Part shown: piece after piece, positions 1 through 7,043 of the stretch
How positions within the stretch are numbered: the first letter of the stretch is position 1
How the letters are laid out: each line of letters starts with the position of its first letter
NCBI GenBank assembly: GCA_002333425.1
Contig: DDBL01000253.1
Span: forward strand, 1 to 12,800
Reading direction: 5' to 3'
Length of the DNA stretch: 12,800 nt
DNA from: Leptospiraceae bacterium UBA2033
GTDB lineage: Bacteria > Spirochaetota > Leptospiria > Leptospirales > Leptospiraceae
Notes under the pieces: generated by a model
What the model was told of the DNA's origin: nothing
The model's database searches: none
Seen by the model: only the letters and a program-made list of their open reading frames with translations
Position numbers and translations under genes: made by a program

Positions 1-1
1 T

Positions 2-34
2 AAAGAAAGTTTCTATGAGAGAATTTCTGAATGA
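2..34 (+). CDS. 3' end of a gene cut by the window edge, probable antitoxin
   Basis: Only the last ten codons are visible (KESFYERISE, then TGA at 32-34). The stop overlaps the ATG of the downstream RelE/ParE-type toxin by four bases (ATGA at 31-34), the usual translationally coupled arrangement of an antitoxin-toxin pair. The antitoxin identity is inferred from position alone, because no DNA-binding fold can be seen in ten residues. Another reading frame crosses this edge but ends after a few codons without such an overlap. Confidence 0.45.
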   Translation, partial: KESFYERISE

Positions 35-387
35 ATGTTGAGATAATTGCTCTCAGTAATTTTCAGAAAGAAGCTAAGCGGCTAATTAAAAAATACCGCT
101 CACTAAAAGAAGAATTAATTTTTCTTGAATCTGAGTTACGAAAAAATCCATTTACTGGAGTAGAGATTCAAAAGAATACCTATAAAATAAGACTAGCAGT
201 AAAAAGCAAAGGCAAAGGTAAGAGCGATGGGTTACGGGTATTAACTCATATAGATATCGAAATTAAAGTTGATTCGAGTAAAGCGACTAAAGTGTATTTA
301 CTTTCTATTTATGACAAGTCTGAGTATGAAAATATTTCTAATAGTTTTCTGGCTTCTTTAATTAAAGAAGCATCGGAGGAAAATTAA
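31..387 (+). CDS. RelE/ParE-family toxin of a type II toxin-antitoxin pair
   Basis: This is a 118-residue basic protein. It opens with a motif of the form LSNFQKEAKRLIKKY (about residues 8-22), followed by a Leu/Glu helix, then NTYKIRLAVKSKGKGKSDG (about 48-66) and YLLSIYDKSEYENIS (about 89-103). This order is characteristic of one RelE/ParE subfamily with the KIRLA..SKGKGKSGG and YDKSE.ENI signatures. Family members are ribosome-dependent mRNA interferases or gyrase poisons; the sequence does not decide which. It follows the probable antitoxin with an ATGA overlap, so the pair should be co-transcribed. Its TAA stop at 385-387 overlaps the presumed start of the downstream HAD gene, which suggests a three-gene transcript. 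Length and motifs look intact. Confidence 0.85.
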   Translation: MNVEIIALSNFQKEAKRLIKKYRSLKEELIFLESELRKNPFTGVEIQKNTYKIRLAVKSKGKGKSDGLRVLTHIDIEIKVDSSKATKVYLLSIYDKSEYENISNSFLASLIKEASEEN

Positions 388-836
388 GAGTAGCCTTTGA
401 CCTAGACGACACACTAATCATACCCAATTCAGAATATACAGAAGAAATTTTTCAATACAAACTTCTCGCCCAAATTTTTAAAGTAGAGAAACTACGTTTG
501 GGAACAAAAGAGATTTTCCATTTTTTCGAAGAAGAAAATTGTGAACTGTGGATTTACACAACTTCTTTTCGTTCTATTCGATATATCAAATGGCTTTTTC
601 TTGTGCATGGTATAAAACTAAATGGAATTGTGAATCAAGAGATTCATAATAAAAATGTATCTCTTACTATTTCAAAATATCCGCCAGCCTTTAATATTGA
701 TATTCTGATTGATGATTCGAAAGGGGTTTTGATAGAAGGGAAGCAAAAAAACTTCAAAGTAATTCAAATTGACCCAGATGATTTGAAATGGGTTGAAAAG
801 ATAAAAGAAGATTTTTTTCGAATTAAAAATTCTTAA
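384..836 (+). CDS. HAD-superfamily phosphohydrolase with an abnormal or lost start codon
   Basis: The reading frame encodes VAFDLDDTLI from 390, the HAD motif I with nucleophile Asp and acid Asp (DLDDT, residues 6-10 if numbered from 384). Motif II is YTTS (about 58-61), the motif III Lys lies in SKYPP (about 98), and motif IV is IDDS (about 109-112). At about 150 residues it is a small, capless HAD. There is no ATG, GTG or TTG between the in-frame stop at 363-365 and motif I. The natural start would be codon 384, which reads TTA, preceded by GGAGGA at 375-380. The first normal start, TTG at 498, would remove the nucleophile and give an inactive protein. I therefore annotate from 384. Either TTA is used as a very poor start or the gene is silenced. 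Substrate is unknown. It overlaps the toxin stop. Confidence 0.7.
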   Translation, partial: LRVAFDLDDTLIIPNSEYTEEIFQYKLLAQIFKVEKLRLGTKEIFHFFEEENCELWIYTTSFRSIRYIKWLFLVHGIKLNGIVNQEIHNKNVSLTISKYPPAFNIDILIDDSKGVLIEGKQKNFKVIQIDPDDLKWVEKIKEDFFRIKNS

Positions 837-841
837 TTAAA

Positions 842-1021
842 GATATCGGTCAATGTCATTCAGTTAAGAGGTCAAGCAAAGCCGCAGAGAATTTATGGGA
901 AAGACAAAAAATAAAAAATCATAATAAATCAAAATACAAACCAACTCTTGTAAAACCCGTAGCGACTTTGCGGCTTTGCGAGACACTTTTTTTTCTTATC
1001 TTAATGACATTGAACGATATC
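842..1021. mobile_element. MITE-like inverted-repeat element, about 180 bp
   Basis: The ends are imperfect terminal inverted repeats: GATATCGGTCAATGTCATT at 842-860 pairs with 1003-1021 (one mismatch in 19). Inside lies a second perfect inverted pair, GCAAAGCCGCA at 876-886 with TGCGGCTTTGC at 969-979. The AT-rich centre has no coding frame of note. No clear target-site duplication is visible. The structure fits a non-autonomous miniature element or large palindromic repeat. It fills most of the 247-bp gap between the HAD and Uma2 genes. Confidence 0.55.
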
Positions 1022-1083
1022 GGTGATGCGCAATACAAATAAAAAAAGCTTGAAATCTAAATTCATAGAGTTAGGTTTGAGGT

Positions 1084-1641
1084 ATGAGTGCCACTTTATT
1101 AGAAATTTCGGATGTTAAGCTAACGAAAATCTCGAAAGAGGATTATGCTCTTTTATGTCGAGAGAATCCACTCCACTACGGAAAAACAGAACTACTAGAA
1201 GGAGTAATCTTTGATAAGATGACAAAAAGTAATGATCACGATTTTTATTCCCAAGTTTTTTTTGAGGCTATTCAAAGAATTCTCCCTGAAGACTTTATTA
1301 TCCGCGTAGAAAAAGGCATTAATTTTACAGATTCAGAATTGGAACCTGATATTTCCATTGTAAAAGGAAAAATTCAAGATTATCGAAATCAAAAGCCATC
1401 GACTGCTAAGTTAGTAGTTGAGATTGCTGTAAGTTCTGTTTCTTATGATAGAGAAAAAGGAAGAGCCTATGCAAAGGGATTAGTCGATGAGTATTGGATC
1501 GTAGATGTTAGCGGCAAATGCGTAGAAGTCTACAATCAACCCTATGAAAATTCTTATTCCCAAAAACGTGTATTCTCGGCGAAAGAAGAAATTCCCCTAT
1601 TTGGAAAATTTATTTCACTAAAAAACATATTTAGCGAATAA
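1084..1641 (+). CDS. Uma2 family (DUF820) putative PD-(D/E)XK endonuclease
   Basis: This 185-residue protein shows the Uma2 plan. It has an N-terminal region ending in a TELLEGVIFDKM block (about 35-46), then ELEPDISIV (about 85-93) carrying the PD of the nuclease fold, KLVVEIAVSSVSYDREK (about 109-125) with the acidic residue of the second strand, and VDEYWIVD (about 134-141). These are the conserved parts of a family that is widespread and multi-copy in cyanobacteria and some spirochaetes. A restriction-endonuclease-like fold is predicted, but the biological role is not established. The canonical Lys of E-x-K is not obvious (E113-I-A), as is common here. The start at 1084 has only a close, weak GAGG just upstream. 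No partner methylase is adjacent. Confidence 0.85.
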   Translation: MSATLLEISDVKLTKISKEDYALLCRENPLHYGKTELLEGVIFDKMTKSNDHDFYSQVFFEAIQRILPEDFIIRVEKGINFTDSELEPDISIVKGKIQDYRNQKPSTAKLVVEIAVSSVSYDREKGRAYAKGLVDEYWIVDVSGKCVEVYNQPYENSYSQKRVFSAKEEIPLFGKFISLKNIFSE

Positions 1642-1695
1642 TATTTATTTACCTTTTTTTAAACAATTCCACTAAAAATTAATTCAAATATTTTC

Positions 1696-3048
1696 ATGTC
1701 AGAAGATACGATTTGGTTTATAGATAAAAAGAAAGAAGACTGTAAGTCTTGCCTCGCTGTTGGATCGGTGCGGATTGAATACTACAATGCTGTGCGTTAT
1801 CCGCTAGAGGCTAAGAATGAATTTGTAAATTATAATTTAGTCAAAAAGAAAACAAAGCGAATTTGCGAAAGTTGCAATGCGAGTGAAGAATCCTGGGAGG
1901 AATGGAAAGAAACCGTTTATCCAAAAGGATTTGAGTCTGATTTTTTCAGAAGAAGAGCATTGTATTTTAAAGATCATATTCCAGCTATGGCTGAGGAGGG
2001 ATTCGAAGATTTCTTTAAGAGAAAACCTTCTGATGCCGAAATGCGATACGAATATGGAAAATTTCTTCATAAAAAAAGGGAACTTCCGAGAGCCTATCAA
2101 CAATTAAAGAATGCACTCGAAAAAAACAAAACTTACTTAGCTGCCATCGAAGAGTTAACAGAAGTCCTTTATACTCTTTTTATTTCGCAAAATGAAATCT
2201 GGTATGAGAAGAGAATGTTCTTTGGACACTTTACAAGAATATTTTCTAGTTTTAAAGATTTACGAAAGGAGTTAATCAATCTTTTGCGTTATCTTTTGGA
2301 CTATCATAAAAACAATCGATTTGTATTAGCTAAATACTATTTCCAGGCGGGAAATGTTTTAGAGGATATGCATCAGTATCCACTTGTTTTGCAATATTAT
2401 GAATACGTAATAAACGAAGCCTCTGAGAATTTATTAAAATCAGAAAGTTGTATTCGTATGGCGATAGTTTATTCCAATCTCCAGGATTATAAAAAAGCTT
2501 TTTCTTATCTAGAAAAAAGTTACAGCTTGGTTCCAAATGTTTTGATTTATTTGTATAAAACAAAGATTTATTATAAGCAGGGAGAAAAAGAAAAAGCGAC
2601 ACATGAGTTAAACATTTATTTAAAAGAAATTGATAAACTTCTAGAGAAAGATCCGAAAAATGCCCGCCTTCATTATTTCAAAGGGCTAGGACTCGAATAT
2701 TTAGAGTCTTCCCAGTTTATGATAGAGTATTATAATGGGATTACTAAAAATCTTACCATTGATATCGCACTTCGAAAAGTTTTTTACAATAAAGTAAATT
2801 CTTTGCAAGATCCTCCGACTGAAACTATAGAAGTTGTTGATTCCAATAATGCCTGTCCGATTTGTAAACATCGCAAAATTAATTTTATTCGATACAAAGA
2901 TAGAGTTTCAGGATTGGAACATTGGATAGATGGAATTAATTCGACTGTATATTATTTACGCTCGACGAAAAAAATATGTATGCATTGTAATTATGAATGG
3001 TGGGATTACTTTAATTGGGATGAAAGAGAGTCGGAATATCCCGGCTAA
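1696..3048 (+). CDS. TPR protein flanked by two matching zinc ribbons
   Basis: This is a 450-residue soluble protein with no signal peptide. Cys pairs at 16/19 and 57/60 form an N-terminal treble-clef or zinc-ribbon-like module. Cys pairs at 387/390 and 428/431 form a second one at the C-terminus with the same 37-residue spacing. Both modules end with a Lys-x-Cys-x-x-Cys followed by an aromatic/acidic tail (SWEEW and WWDYF). Between them, roughly residues 105-345, are helical repeats of TPR type (for example YGKFLHKKRELPRAYQQLKNA and the block around YSNLQDYKKAFSYLEKSY). A scaffolding role is the usual expectation for TPRs; no specific function is recognised. The ATG at 1696 lacks a clear Shine-Dalgarno sequence but begins right before the zinc module. 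Confidence 0.8.
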   Translation: MSEDTIWFIDKKKEDCKSCLAVGSVRIEYYNAVRYPLEAKNEFVNYNLVKKKTKRICESCNASEESWEEWKETVYPKGFESDFFRRRALYFKDHIPAMAEEGFEDFFKRKPSDAEMRYEYGKFLHKKRELPRAYQQLKNALEKNKTYLAAIEELTEVLYTLFISQNEIWYEKRMFFGHFTRIFSSFKDLRKELINLLRYLLDYHKNNRFVLAKYYFQAGNVLEDMHQYPLVLQYYEYVINEASENLLKSESCIRMAIVYSNLQDYKKAFSYLEKSYSLVPNVLIYLYKTKIYYKQGEKEKATHELNIYLKEIDKLLEKDPKNARLHYFKGLGLEYLESSQFMIEYYNGITKNLTIDIALRKVFYNKVNSLQDPPTETIEVVDSNNACPICKHRKINFIRYKDRVSGLEHWIDGINSTVYYLRSTKKICMHCNYEWWDYFNWDERESEYPG

Positions 3049-3077
3049 TTAATAGGTAAATCGTTATTAGACTGAAC

Positions 3078-3452
3078 ATGAAACGTGAAAAATTTTCCAT
3101 AATCAAGAGGCTAAAAAGTTTTACCTTTGCTTTGAATGGATTGAAAATTTTAATTCTCGAAGAGCACAATGCAAGAATCCATTTAGTCGCAGCAATTCTT
3201 GTTATCATTTCTGGAATATTATTAAAAATATCAAATGCTGAATGGGTTGCAGTTACTTTTTCGATAGGACTTGTTTTCGCACTCGAGACAATTAATTCCG
3301 CAATCGAGAATTTGGCTGATTTCGTTTCTCCAGAAAAAAATGATCAGATTAAAAAAGTAAAAGATTTATCTGCCGGAGCAGTCTTGATTGGTGCAATTGC
3401 TGCACTGGTAAATGGGTTAATCATATTTATCCCCAAAATCTTTTCTTTTTAA
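3078..3452 (+). CDS. dgkA: Undecaprenol / diacylglycerol kinase (DgkA family)
   Basis: This is a 124-residue integral membrane kinase of normal family length. It phosphorylates a lipid alcohol (diacylglycerol in E. coli, undecaprenol in many Gram-positives) with ATP at the inner membrane. Visible signatures are the N-terminal EEHNARIH (28-35), the active-site segment ETINSAIENLADFVSPE (70-86) holding the paired Glu residues (70 and 77) and Asn, then KDLSAGAVLI (95-104). Three hydrophobic segments lie at about 36-50, 55-72 and 99-118. It starts 29 bp after the TPR gene and heads a run of membrane genes on the same strand. Which lipid it uses cannot be read from sequence; undecaprenol would suit the DedA and DprE-like genes further along. 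Confidence 0.93.
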   Translation: MKREKFSIIKRLKSFTFALNGLKILILEEHNARIHLVAAILVIISGILLKISNAEWVAVTFSIGLVFALETINSAIENLADFVSPEKNDQIKKVKDLSAGAVLIGAIAALVNGLIIFIPKIFSF

Positions 3453-3512
3453 TTCTTGCAACTGTAATATACAATTTTATACATGGAATTGATTTCAATA
3501 TTGGTTTAATAA

Positions 3513-3965
3513 ATGAACTTTCCCTTACTTAAATTAATTCATATTCTGAGTGCAACTTTGATGATTGGCACTGGATTCGGAAGTGCTTTCTATCTTTTTT
3601 TTACATACAAAAAGGGGAACGTATCAACAGTAAAAGATGTTTTGAAGCTAGTGATTTTGGCTGATACGATTTTTACAACACCCTCTGTGTTTTTACAATT
3701 AGTAACTGGTGTTTTGTTAACAGAAATGCTCGGATTGACTTTTGGAAAATGGTTTTGGCAGGTAATGGGGATTAGCTTTATAGTTTTTGTTTTATGGGTT
3801 CGGGCTGCCTTCATTCAATTAAAATTACGCAAGATAATCGAAGCAGAAAATGAAATCACAGAAGAGTTTCACCGGTTAATGCGCATTTGGTTCTATTTAG
3901 GTGTTCCTTCTTTTTTAGCATCCATGGTTATTTATTATATGATGGTCTTTAAGGTGACATTTTGA
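3513..3965 (+). CDS. DUF2269 family integral membrane protein
   Basis: This 150-residue protein has about four membrane-spanning helices: residues 5-30, about 42-70 (with a TTPS motif), 78-102 and 128-147. The N-terminus KLIHILSATLMIGTGFGSAF, with a His and small-residue helix, is typical of DUF2269, a family of unknown function. It ends one base before the SDR/DoxX gene at 3967, so the two are almost certainly co-transcribed. This pairing, a DUF2269 gene next to an SDR with a DoxX-like tail, recurs in other bacteria as far as I recall, which suggests a common membrane redox or lipid role, but that is inference. No Shine-Dalgarno sequence is evident. Confidence 0.8.
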   Translation: MNFPLLKLIHILSATLMIGTGFGSAFYLFFTYKKGNVSTVKDVLKLVILADTIFTTPSVFLQLVTGVLLTEMLGLTFGKWFWQVMGISFIVFVLWVRAAFIQLKLRKIIEAENEITEEFHRLMRIWFYLGVPSFLASMVIYYMMVFKVTF

Positions 3966-3966
3966 T

Positions 3967-5181
3967 ATGAATATTCTAATATTAGGAGCGACTGGATTTA
4001 TTGGGGAGAGTGTATTTCATTCTTTGCTATCCGAGCATTCGGTTCGAATTGCAGGACGTCAGCCGATAGAGGGCTATGATAATTATAAGTTTTTAGATTT
4101 TACAAAACCCGGTAATTGGGATTCTATTTTAGAAGATATTGACCTGGTGATTAATGCCATTGGAATACTCGAAGGTGATTTTAGTAAGATTCAATCTGAA
4201 GGACCAATTCAGTTTTATAATTTATGCATTGAGAGAAATATTAAGATTATCCACATATCGGCAGTTGGTGCTGAGAATGAGTTTTCAAAATTAGATTTTT
4301 TAGAATCAAAAAAGAAAACAGATGATTTTTTACTTTCTTATAAATACGCAAAAGTAATTTATCCGGGAATTGTCATTGGGAAGCGGGGAAAGAGTTCTCG
4401 TTTTTTTGCAGAGCTTGCATCCTTACCTATTCTTTTAATGCCTAAGGATATTTTACCGCCGCTCGTTCATATTCAACAATTGACAGAGTTAATTAAAAAT
4501 ATTATTAATAAGTTTGAAGAATTTCCAAATCAAATCTTTGCTGTTTCTAAACCAGAAAATTTTTCAAAACTTTTATCTGCTTTAAATCCGAGAAAAAGAG
4601 TAATCTTAAACACTTATAAAAATTTTCTTAAATTCTTTTTTCTCTTATTCCCTAAAGCAAAGATAGGAATATTTTCAAAAGAAATGCTTACTATGCTAGA
4701 TGAAATCAATGCAGAAAAATACTGGAGTCATCCGAAGAATTATACTAATTTAAAATTGGCTTCGCCTATGTATAAGGAGCTGACGACTAGTTTTATTAAA
4801 CCAGAATTCATGGAAGGCTCTGAGTCTATTGCTTACTCGCTCGGGTTAATATCAATTAGCTTTATATGGATATGGTCAGCTTTAAGCTCTGTAATTTCCT
4901 GGGATCAAAGTTATTCTATCATGAAAGAAGTTGGGGCAAATCATGAGTTGTCAGTATTTTCCATTTATTTAGGAACATTCGTAGATTTATTCTTAGGATT
5001 AGCTGTATTCAGTAAAAAATATCGTTCGTATACATTACTTTTACAAATATTTATTGTAGTTGTGTATACCATTATCCTCACAATCTTTGCGCCACACTAC
5101 TGGCTTCATCCCTTTGGAGTTGTAGGAAAAAATATTCCTTTATTGGCTTTGAGTTATTATATTTTAAGAGTGAAGCCTTAA
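3967..5181 (+). CDS. NAD(P)-binding SDR fused to a DoxX-like membrane domain
   Basis: This is a 404-residue two-part protein. Residues 1 to about 240 are an atypical/extended SDR with the Rossmann motif GATGFIG (7-13), VINAIG (61-66), HISAVGA (96-102) and YPGIVIGKRG (132-141). Residues about 283-400 hold four hydrophobic helices resembling DoxX-like domains. The soluble domain would sit on the cytoplasmic face, held by the C-terminal helices. The place of the catalytic YxxxK is occupied by F111-LES-K115, so normal SDR reductase chemistry is doubtful, as in other atypical SDRs. It starts one base after the DUF2269 stop, with a weak AAGGTG ten bases upstream, inside that gene. The natural substrate is unknown. 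Confidence 0.8.
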   Translation: MNILILGATGFIGESVFHSLLSEHSVRIAGRQPIEGYDNYKFLDFTKPGNWDSILEDIDLVINAIGILEGDFSKIQSEGPIQFYNLCIERNIKIIHISAVGAENEFSKLDFLESKKKTDDFLLSYKYAKVIYPGIVIGKRGKSSRFFAELASLPILLMPKDILPPLVHIQQLTELIKNIINKFEEFPNQIFAVSKPENFSKLLSALNPRKRVILNTYKNFLKFFFLLFPKAKIGIFSKEMLTMLDEINAEKYWSHPKNYTNLKLASPMYKELTTSFIKPEFMEGSESIAYSLGLISISFIWIWSALSSVISWDQSYSIMKEVGANHELSVFSIYLGTFVDLFLGLAVFSKKYRSYTLLLQIFIVVVYTIILTIFAPHYWLHPFGVVGKNIPLLALSYYILRVKP

Positions 5182-5201
5182 TTATTTCTCGTAATCGACC
5201 T

Positions 5202-5870
5202 ATGATAAAATTATTAAAAGAAAGTAACCGTCTAAATGAAACTTTGTTTATGGGAGGACTCTCTCTACTTTGTTTTTCTTTTTCCATTTTTAGATTTATT
5301 TATACCGACACAAAAGTTTTTCTTTTTCTAAATTGGAATTTATTTCTAGCTTTTGTTCCCTGGGCGGTGACGAGTGTTACAATCCTGAAACCGAAGCTGC
5401 AAACATACCGGATAACAATCTTTATTCTCTTAAGCATATGGCTTTTGTTTTTTCCAAATGCACCTTATATACTGACTGATTTATTTCATCTAAGATTAAA
5501 ATCAGCAATGCCAAAATGGTTTGATTTAATTTTAATTCTATCATTTGCCTGGACCGGGTTGGTCTTTGGTTTTTTGAGTCTATGGGATATTGAAAAAATA
5601 TTAAGTAAATCAATGAATCGTATTTGGATGAGTCTAATATCCGTTTGCCTTTTATTTATAGGAAGTTTCGGAATTTATCTAGGAAGATATCTCAGGTGGA
5701 ATAGTTGGGATATAATAAACGAGCCATTTAATTTAATCTATGATATTACAGATCGTTTGGTTAATCCATTCGATCATCCCAGAACTTGGGGTGTGACTAT
5801 GTTTATGGGAATTTTTTTGAATATAATCTATTGGACTTTTCGAATGATCAAGAAACGAGACTTAGATTAA
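5202..5870 (+). CDS. DUF1361 family membrane protein
   Basis: This 222-residue multi-spanning protein has about six or seven hydrophobic helices. The family signature is clear: FLFLNWNLFLAFVPWAVT (about 40-57), WLLFFPNAPYILTDLFHL (about 79-96), then PKWFDLILILSFAWTGLVFG (about 103-122), LGRYLRWNSWDI (about 159-170) and a terminal helix before a basic tail. DUF1361 proteins have no established function; conserved Asn, Asp, His and Arg residues facing the membrane hint at an enzyme or transporter. It lies 20 bp after the SDR/DoxX gene and probably belongs to the same transcript. A fresh promoter for the next gene begins three bases after its stop. Confidence 0.88.
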   Translation: MIKLLKESNRLNETLFMGGLSLLCFSFSIFRFIYTDTKVFLFLNWNLFLAFVPWAVTSVTILKPKLQTYRITIFILLSIWLLFFPNAPYILTDLFHLRLKSAMPKWFDLILILSFAWTGLVFGFLSLWDIEKILSKSMNRIWMSLISVCLLFIGSFGIYLGRYLRWNSWDIINEPFNLIYDITDRLVNPFDHPRTWGVTMFMGIFLNIIYWTFRMIKKRDLD

Positions 5871-5873
5871 TCC

Positions 5874-5901
5874 TTGACAGGAAGCTTACGTCTATTATAC
5901 T
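5874..5901 (+). promoter_or_regulatory. Near-consensus sigma70-type promoter for rnk
   Basis: TTGACA at 5874-5879 is followed, after 16 bases, by TATACT at 5896-5901. The -35 box is perfect and the -10 box matches five of six. It lies immediately after the DUF1361 gene and 36 bp before the rnk start. A good ribosome site, AAGGAG at 5925-5930, lies seven bases before the ATG. This is the clearest promoter in the window, and it drives a gene that is interrupted. Confidence 0.75.
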
Positions 5902-5937
5902 CTGAAGTTTTGCAAAAAACTTACAAGGAGTTCTTGG

Positions 5938-6354
5938 ATGAACACGAAGAACAAAATATACATAACAAAATATGACTACGATCGCTTAAAGAATATGATT
6001 CACGAATATACAAAAGCGAATAGAGCAGATGGAAACATAAAAGACTTACTCGGCGAAATAGAGAGAGCATAAAAAGTTGATTCACAGATGATTCCTTCTA
6101 ACTACGTAACGATGAATTCAGTTTTTGAATTAAAGAAAATGCAAGAATTGGATTTTCAACTATTCAAATTAGTGTTTCCTGAAGAGGCTGATATTGATAA
6201 AAATAAAATTTCTGTTTTAGCACCAATAGGAACTGCCGTACTTGGCTACAAGGTAGGCGATGTGATAAAATGGAAAGTTCCCGATGGAGAAGATTTTTTT
6301 CAAATCACGAATATTCTATACCAACCAGAGGCTAACGGAGATTATCACCTCTAA
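5938..6354 (+). pseudogene. rnk: rnk-like nucleoside diphosphate kinase regulator, cut by one in-frame TAA
   Basis: Codons 1-44 from ATG 5938 encode MNTKNKIYITKYDYDRLKNM...GEIERA and then meet TAA at 6070-6072. The same frame continues at once with KVDSQMIPSNYVTMNSVFEL and runs to 6354. Read through, it gives 138 codons, matching Rnk (E. coli about 136 residues), with an N-terminal helical part and a C-terminal GreA/GreB-like fold (VTMNS, APIGTAVLGYKVGD, WKVPDG). In the family this spot reads like ERAxVVDxxxIPxxVVTMNS, so the stop stands in for exactly one residue (a GAA, CAA or AAA codon would restore it). Rnk-type proteins bind RNA polymerase in the secondary channel. ATG 6088 could restart an 88-residue C-terminal piece, but it lacks a ribosome site. 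Promoter and ribosome site look healthy, suggesting recent loss, recoding or a sequence error. Confidence 0.85.
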
Positions 6355-6373
6355 TTTGAAAAATGATTAACAG

Positions 6374-6413
6374 CCAGAAGATTTGTGAAATTTTCATTTC
6401 GTAAATCTTCTGG
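6374..6413. terminator. 40-nt hairpin between convergent rnk and higA
   Basis: CCAGAAGATTT at 6374-6384 pairs with AAATCTTCTGG at 6403-6413. The stem extends through two G-U wobbles and GAAA/TTTC to a six-base loop, about 17 pairs in all. It sits between the ends of two convergent genes, so it could stop transcription from both sides. No long T-run follows on either strand, so it may instead be an mRNA-stabilising stem. Confidence 0.6.
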
Positions 6414-6444
6414 TAAGGGAGAAAAGTGCTAATTCGAAATTCTT

Positions 6445-6747
6445 TTATGCCAACGCAAGTTCTTTGTAGGATTTAATTTCGCTTAGCTCTTTAGATATTT
6501 TCCTTCTTTCTTCGCGGATTTCGTATTCATCTTGAATGCCCATCCAAAATTCTACAGAGTTACCAAAAAACTTAGAAAATCTTAATGCAGTATCAACGGA
6601 TATTCCGCGTTTGCCGTGAATAATTTCACTGACTCTAGTGGGATTAATTTTTGTTTCCTTTGCTAGTCTATAGGCGGAAATACCCATCGGAATTAAAAAT
6701 TCTTCTGATAAGATTTCGCCTGGATGTATATTTGGTATTTTTTTCAT
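6445..6747 (-). CDS. higA: HigA antitoxin, XRE-family DNA-binding protein
   Basis: This 100-residue protein neutralises HigB and represses their shared promoter. The opening IHPGEILSEEFLIPMGIS (about 7-24) is the hallmark of the HigA/VapI family. It is followed by a helix-turn-helix (AYRLAKETKINPTRVSEII, about 25-43, then GKRGISVDTALRFSKFFG) and the FWMGIQDEYE segment (about 68-77). It follows higB by nine bases. The higB TAG stop is part of the TAGGAG ribosome site for higA, so the two are translationally coupled. Toxin-first order is normal for higBA. Confidence 0.95.
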   Translation of the reverse strand: MKKIPNIHPGEILSEEFLIPMGISAYRLAKETKINPTRVSEIIHGKRGISVDTALRFSKFFGNSVEFWMGIQDEYEIREERRKISKELSEIKSYKELALA

Positions 6748-6756
6748 TTTAAACTC

Positions 6757-7038
6757 CTAATGGTAGTCAACAATTTCAACGTCGTAAGCATTCCCATTCT
6801 CCCAGAAAAAACAGATTCGGAATTGGTTGTTAATTCGAATACTATATTGATCTTTTCGATTTCCTTTTAGCTTTTCCAACATATTAGAAGGTGGAATCAT
6901 TAAGTCCTCAATATTTTTAGCCCTAGCTATTATAAAAAGTTTTCGCAAAGCTACTGATTGAATTTGAGAAGCAATTTTTTTAGAAAATTCTTGGTTCCAA
7001 ACTTTTTCAGTTTCTTTGTCTTTAAATGACAGAATCAC
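6757..7038 (-). CDS. higB: HigB toxin, RelE-like mRNA interferase
   Basis: This is a 93-residue RelE-fold toxin that would cut mRNA at the ribosome. Family signatures are SFKDKETEKVWNQEFSKK (about 4-21), a central basic helix, LMIPPSNMLEKLKGNRKDQYSIRINNQFRICFFW (about 46-79) and the C-terminal AYDVEIVDYH. The start is GTG at 7038; no other start exists before residue 47, and the MIxSFKDKETE start matches relatives. No Shine-Dalgarno sequence precedes it and the likely -10 box is only a few bases upstream, so the mRNA may be leaderless or nearly so. It is co-transcribed with higA. Confidence 0.95.
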   Translation of the reverse strand: MILSFKDKETEKVWNQEFSKKIASQIQSVALRKLFIIARAKNIEDLMIPPSNMLEKLKGNRKDQYSIRINNQFRICFFWENGNAYDVEIVDYH

Positions 7039-7043
7039 GATTC

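Noticed and set aside
498..836. HAD gene starting at TTG 498
   Set aside because: It would leave out the DLDDT nucleophile motif, which is encoded in the same frame at 399-413.
1837..2602. Minus-strand frames of 88-90 residues inside the TPR gene, and a plus-strand frame at 1877-2107
   Set aside because: They are shadows of a real gene with clear Cys and TPR structure; no independent signals.
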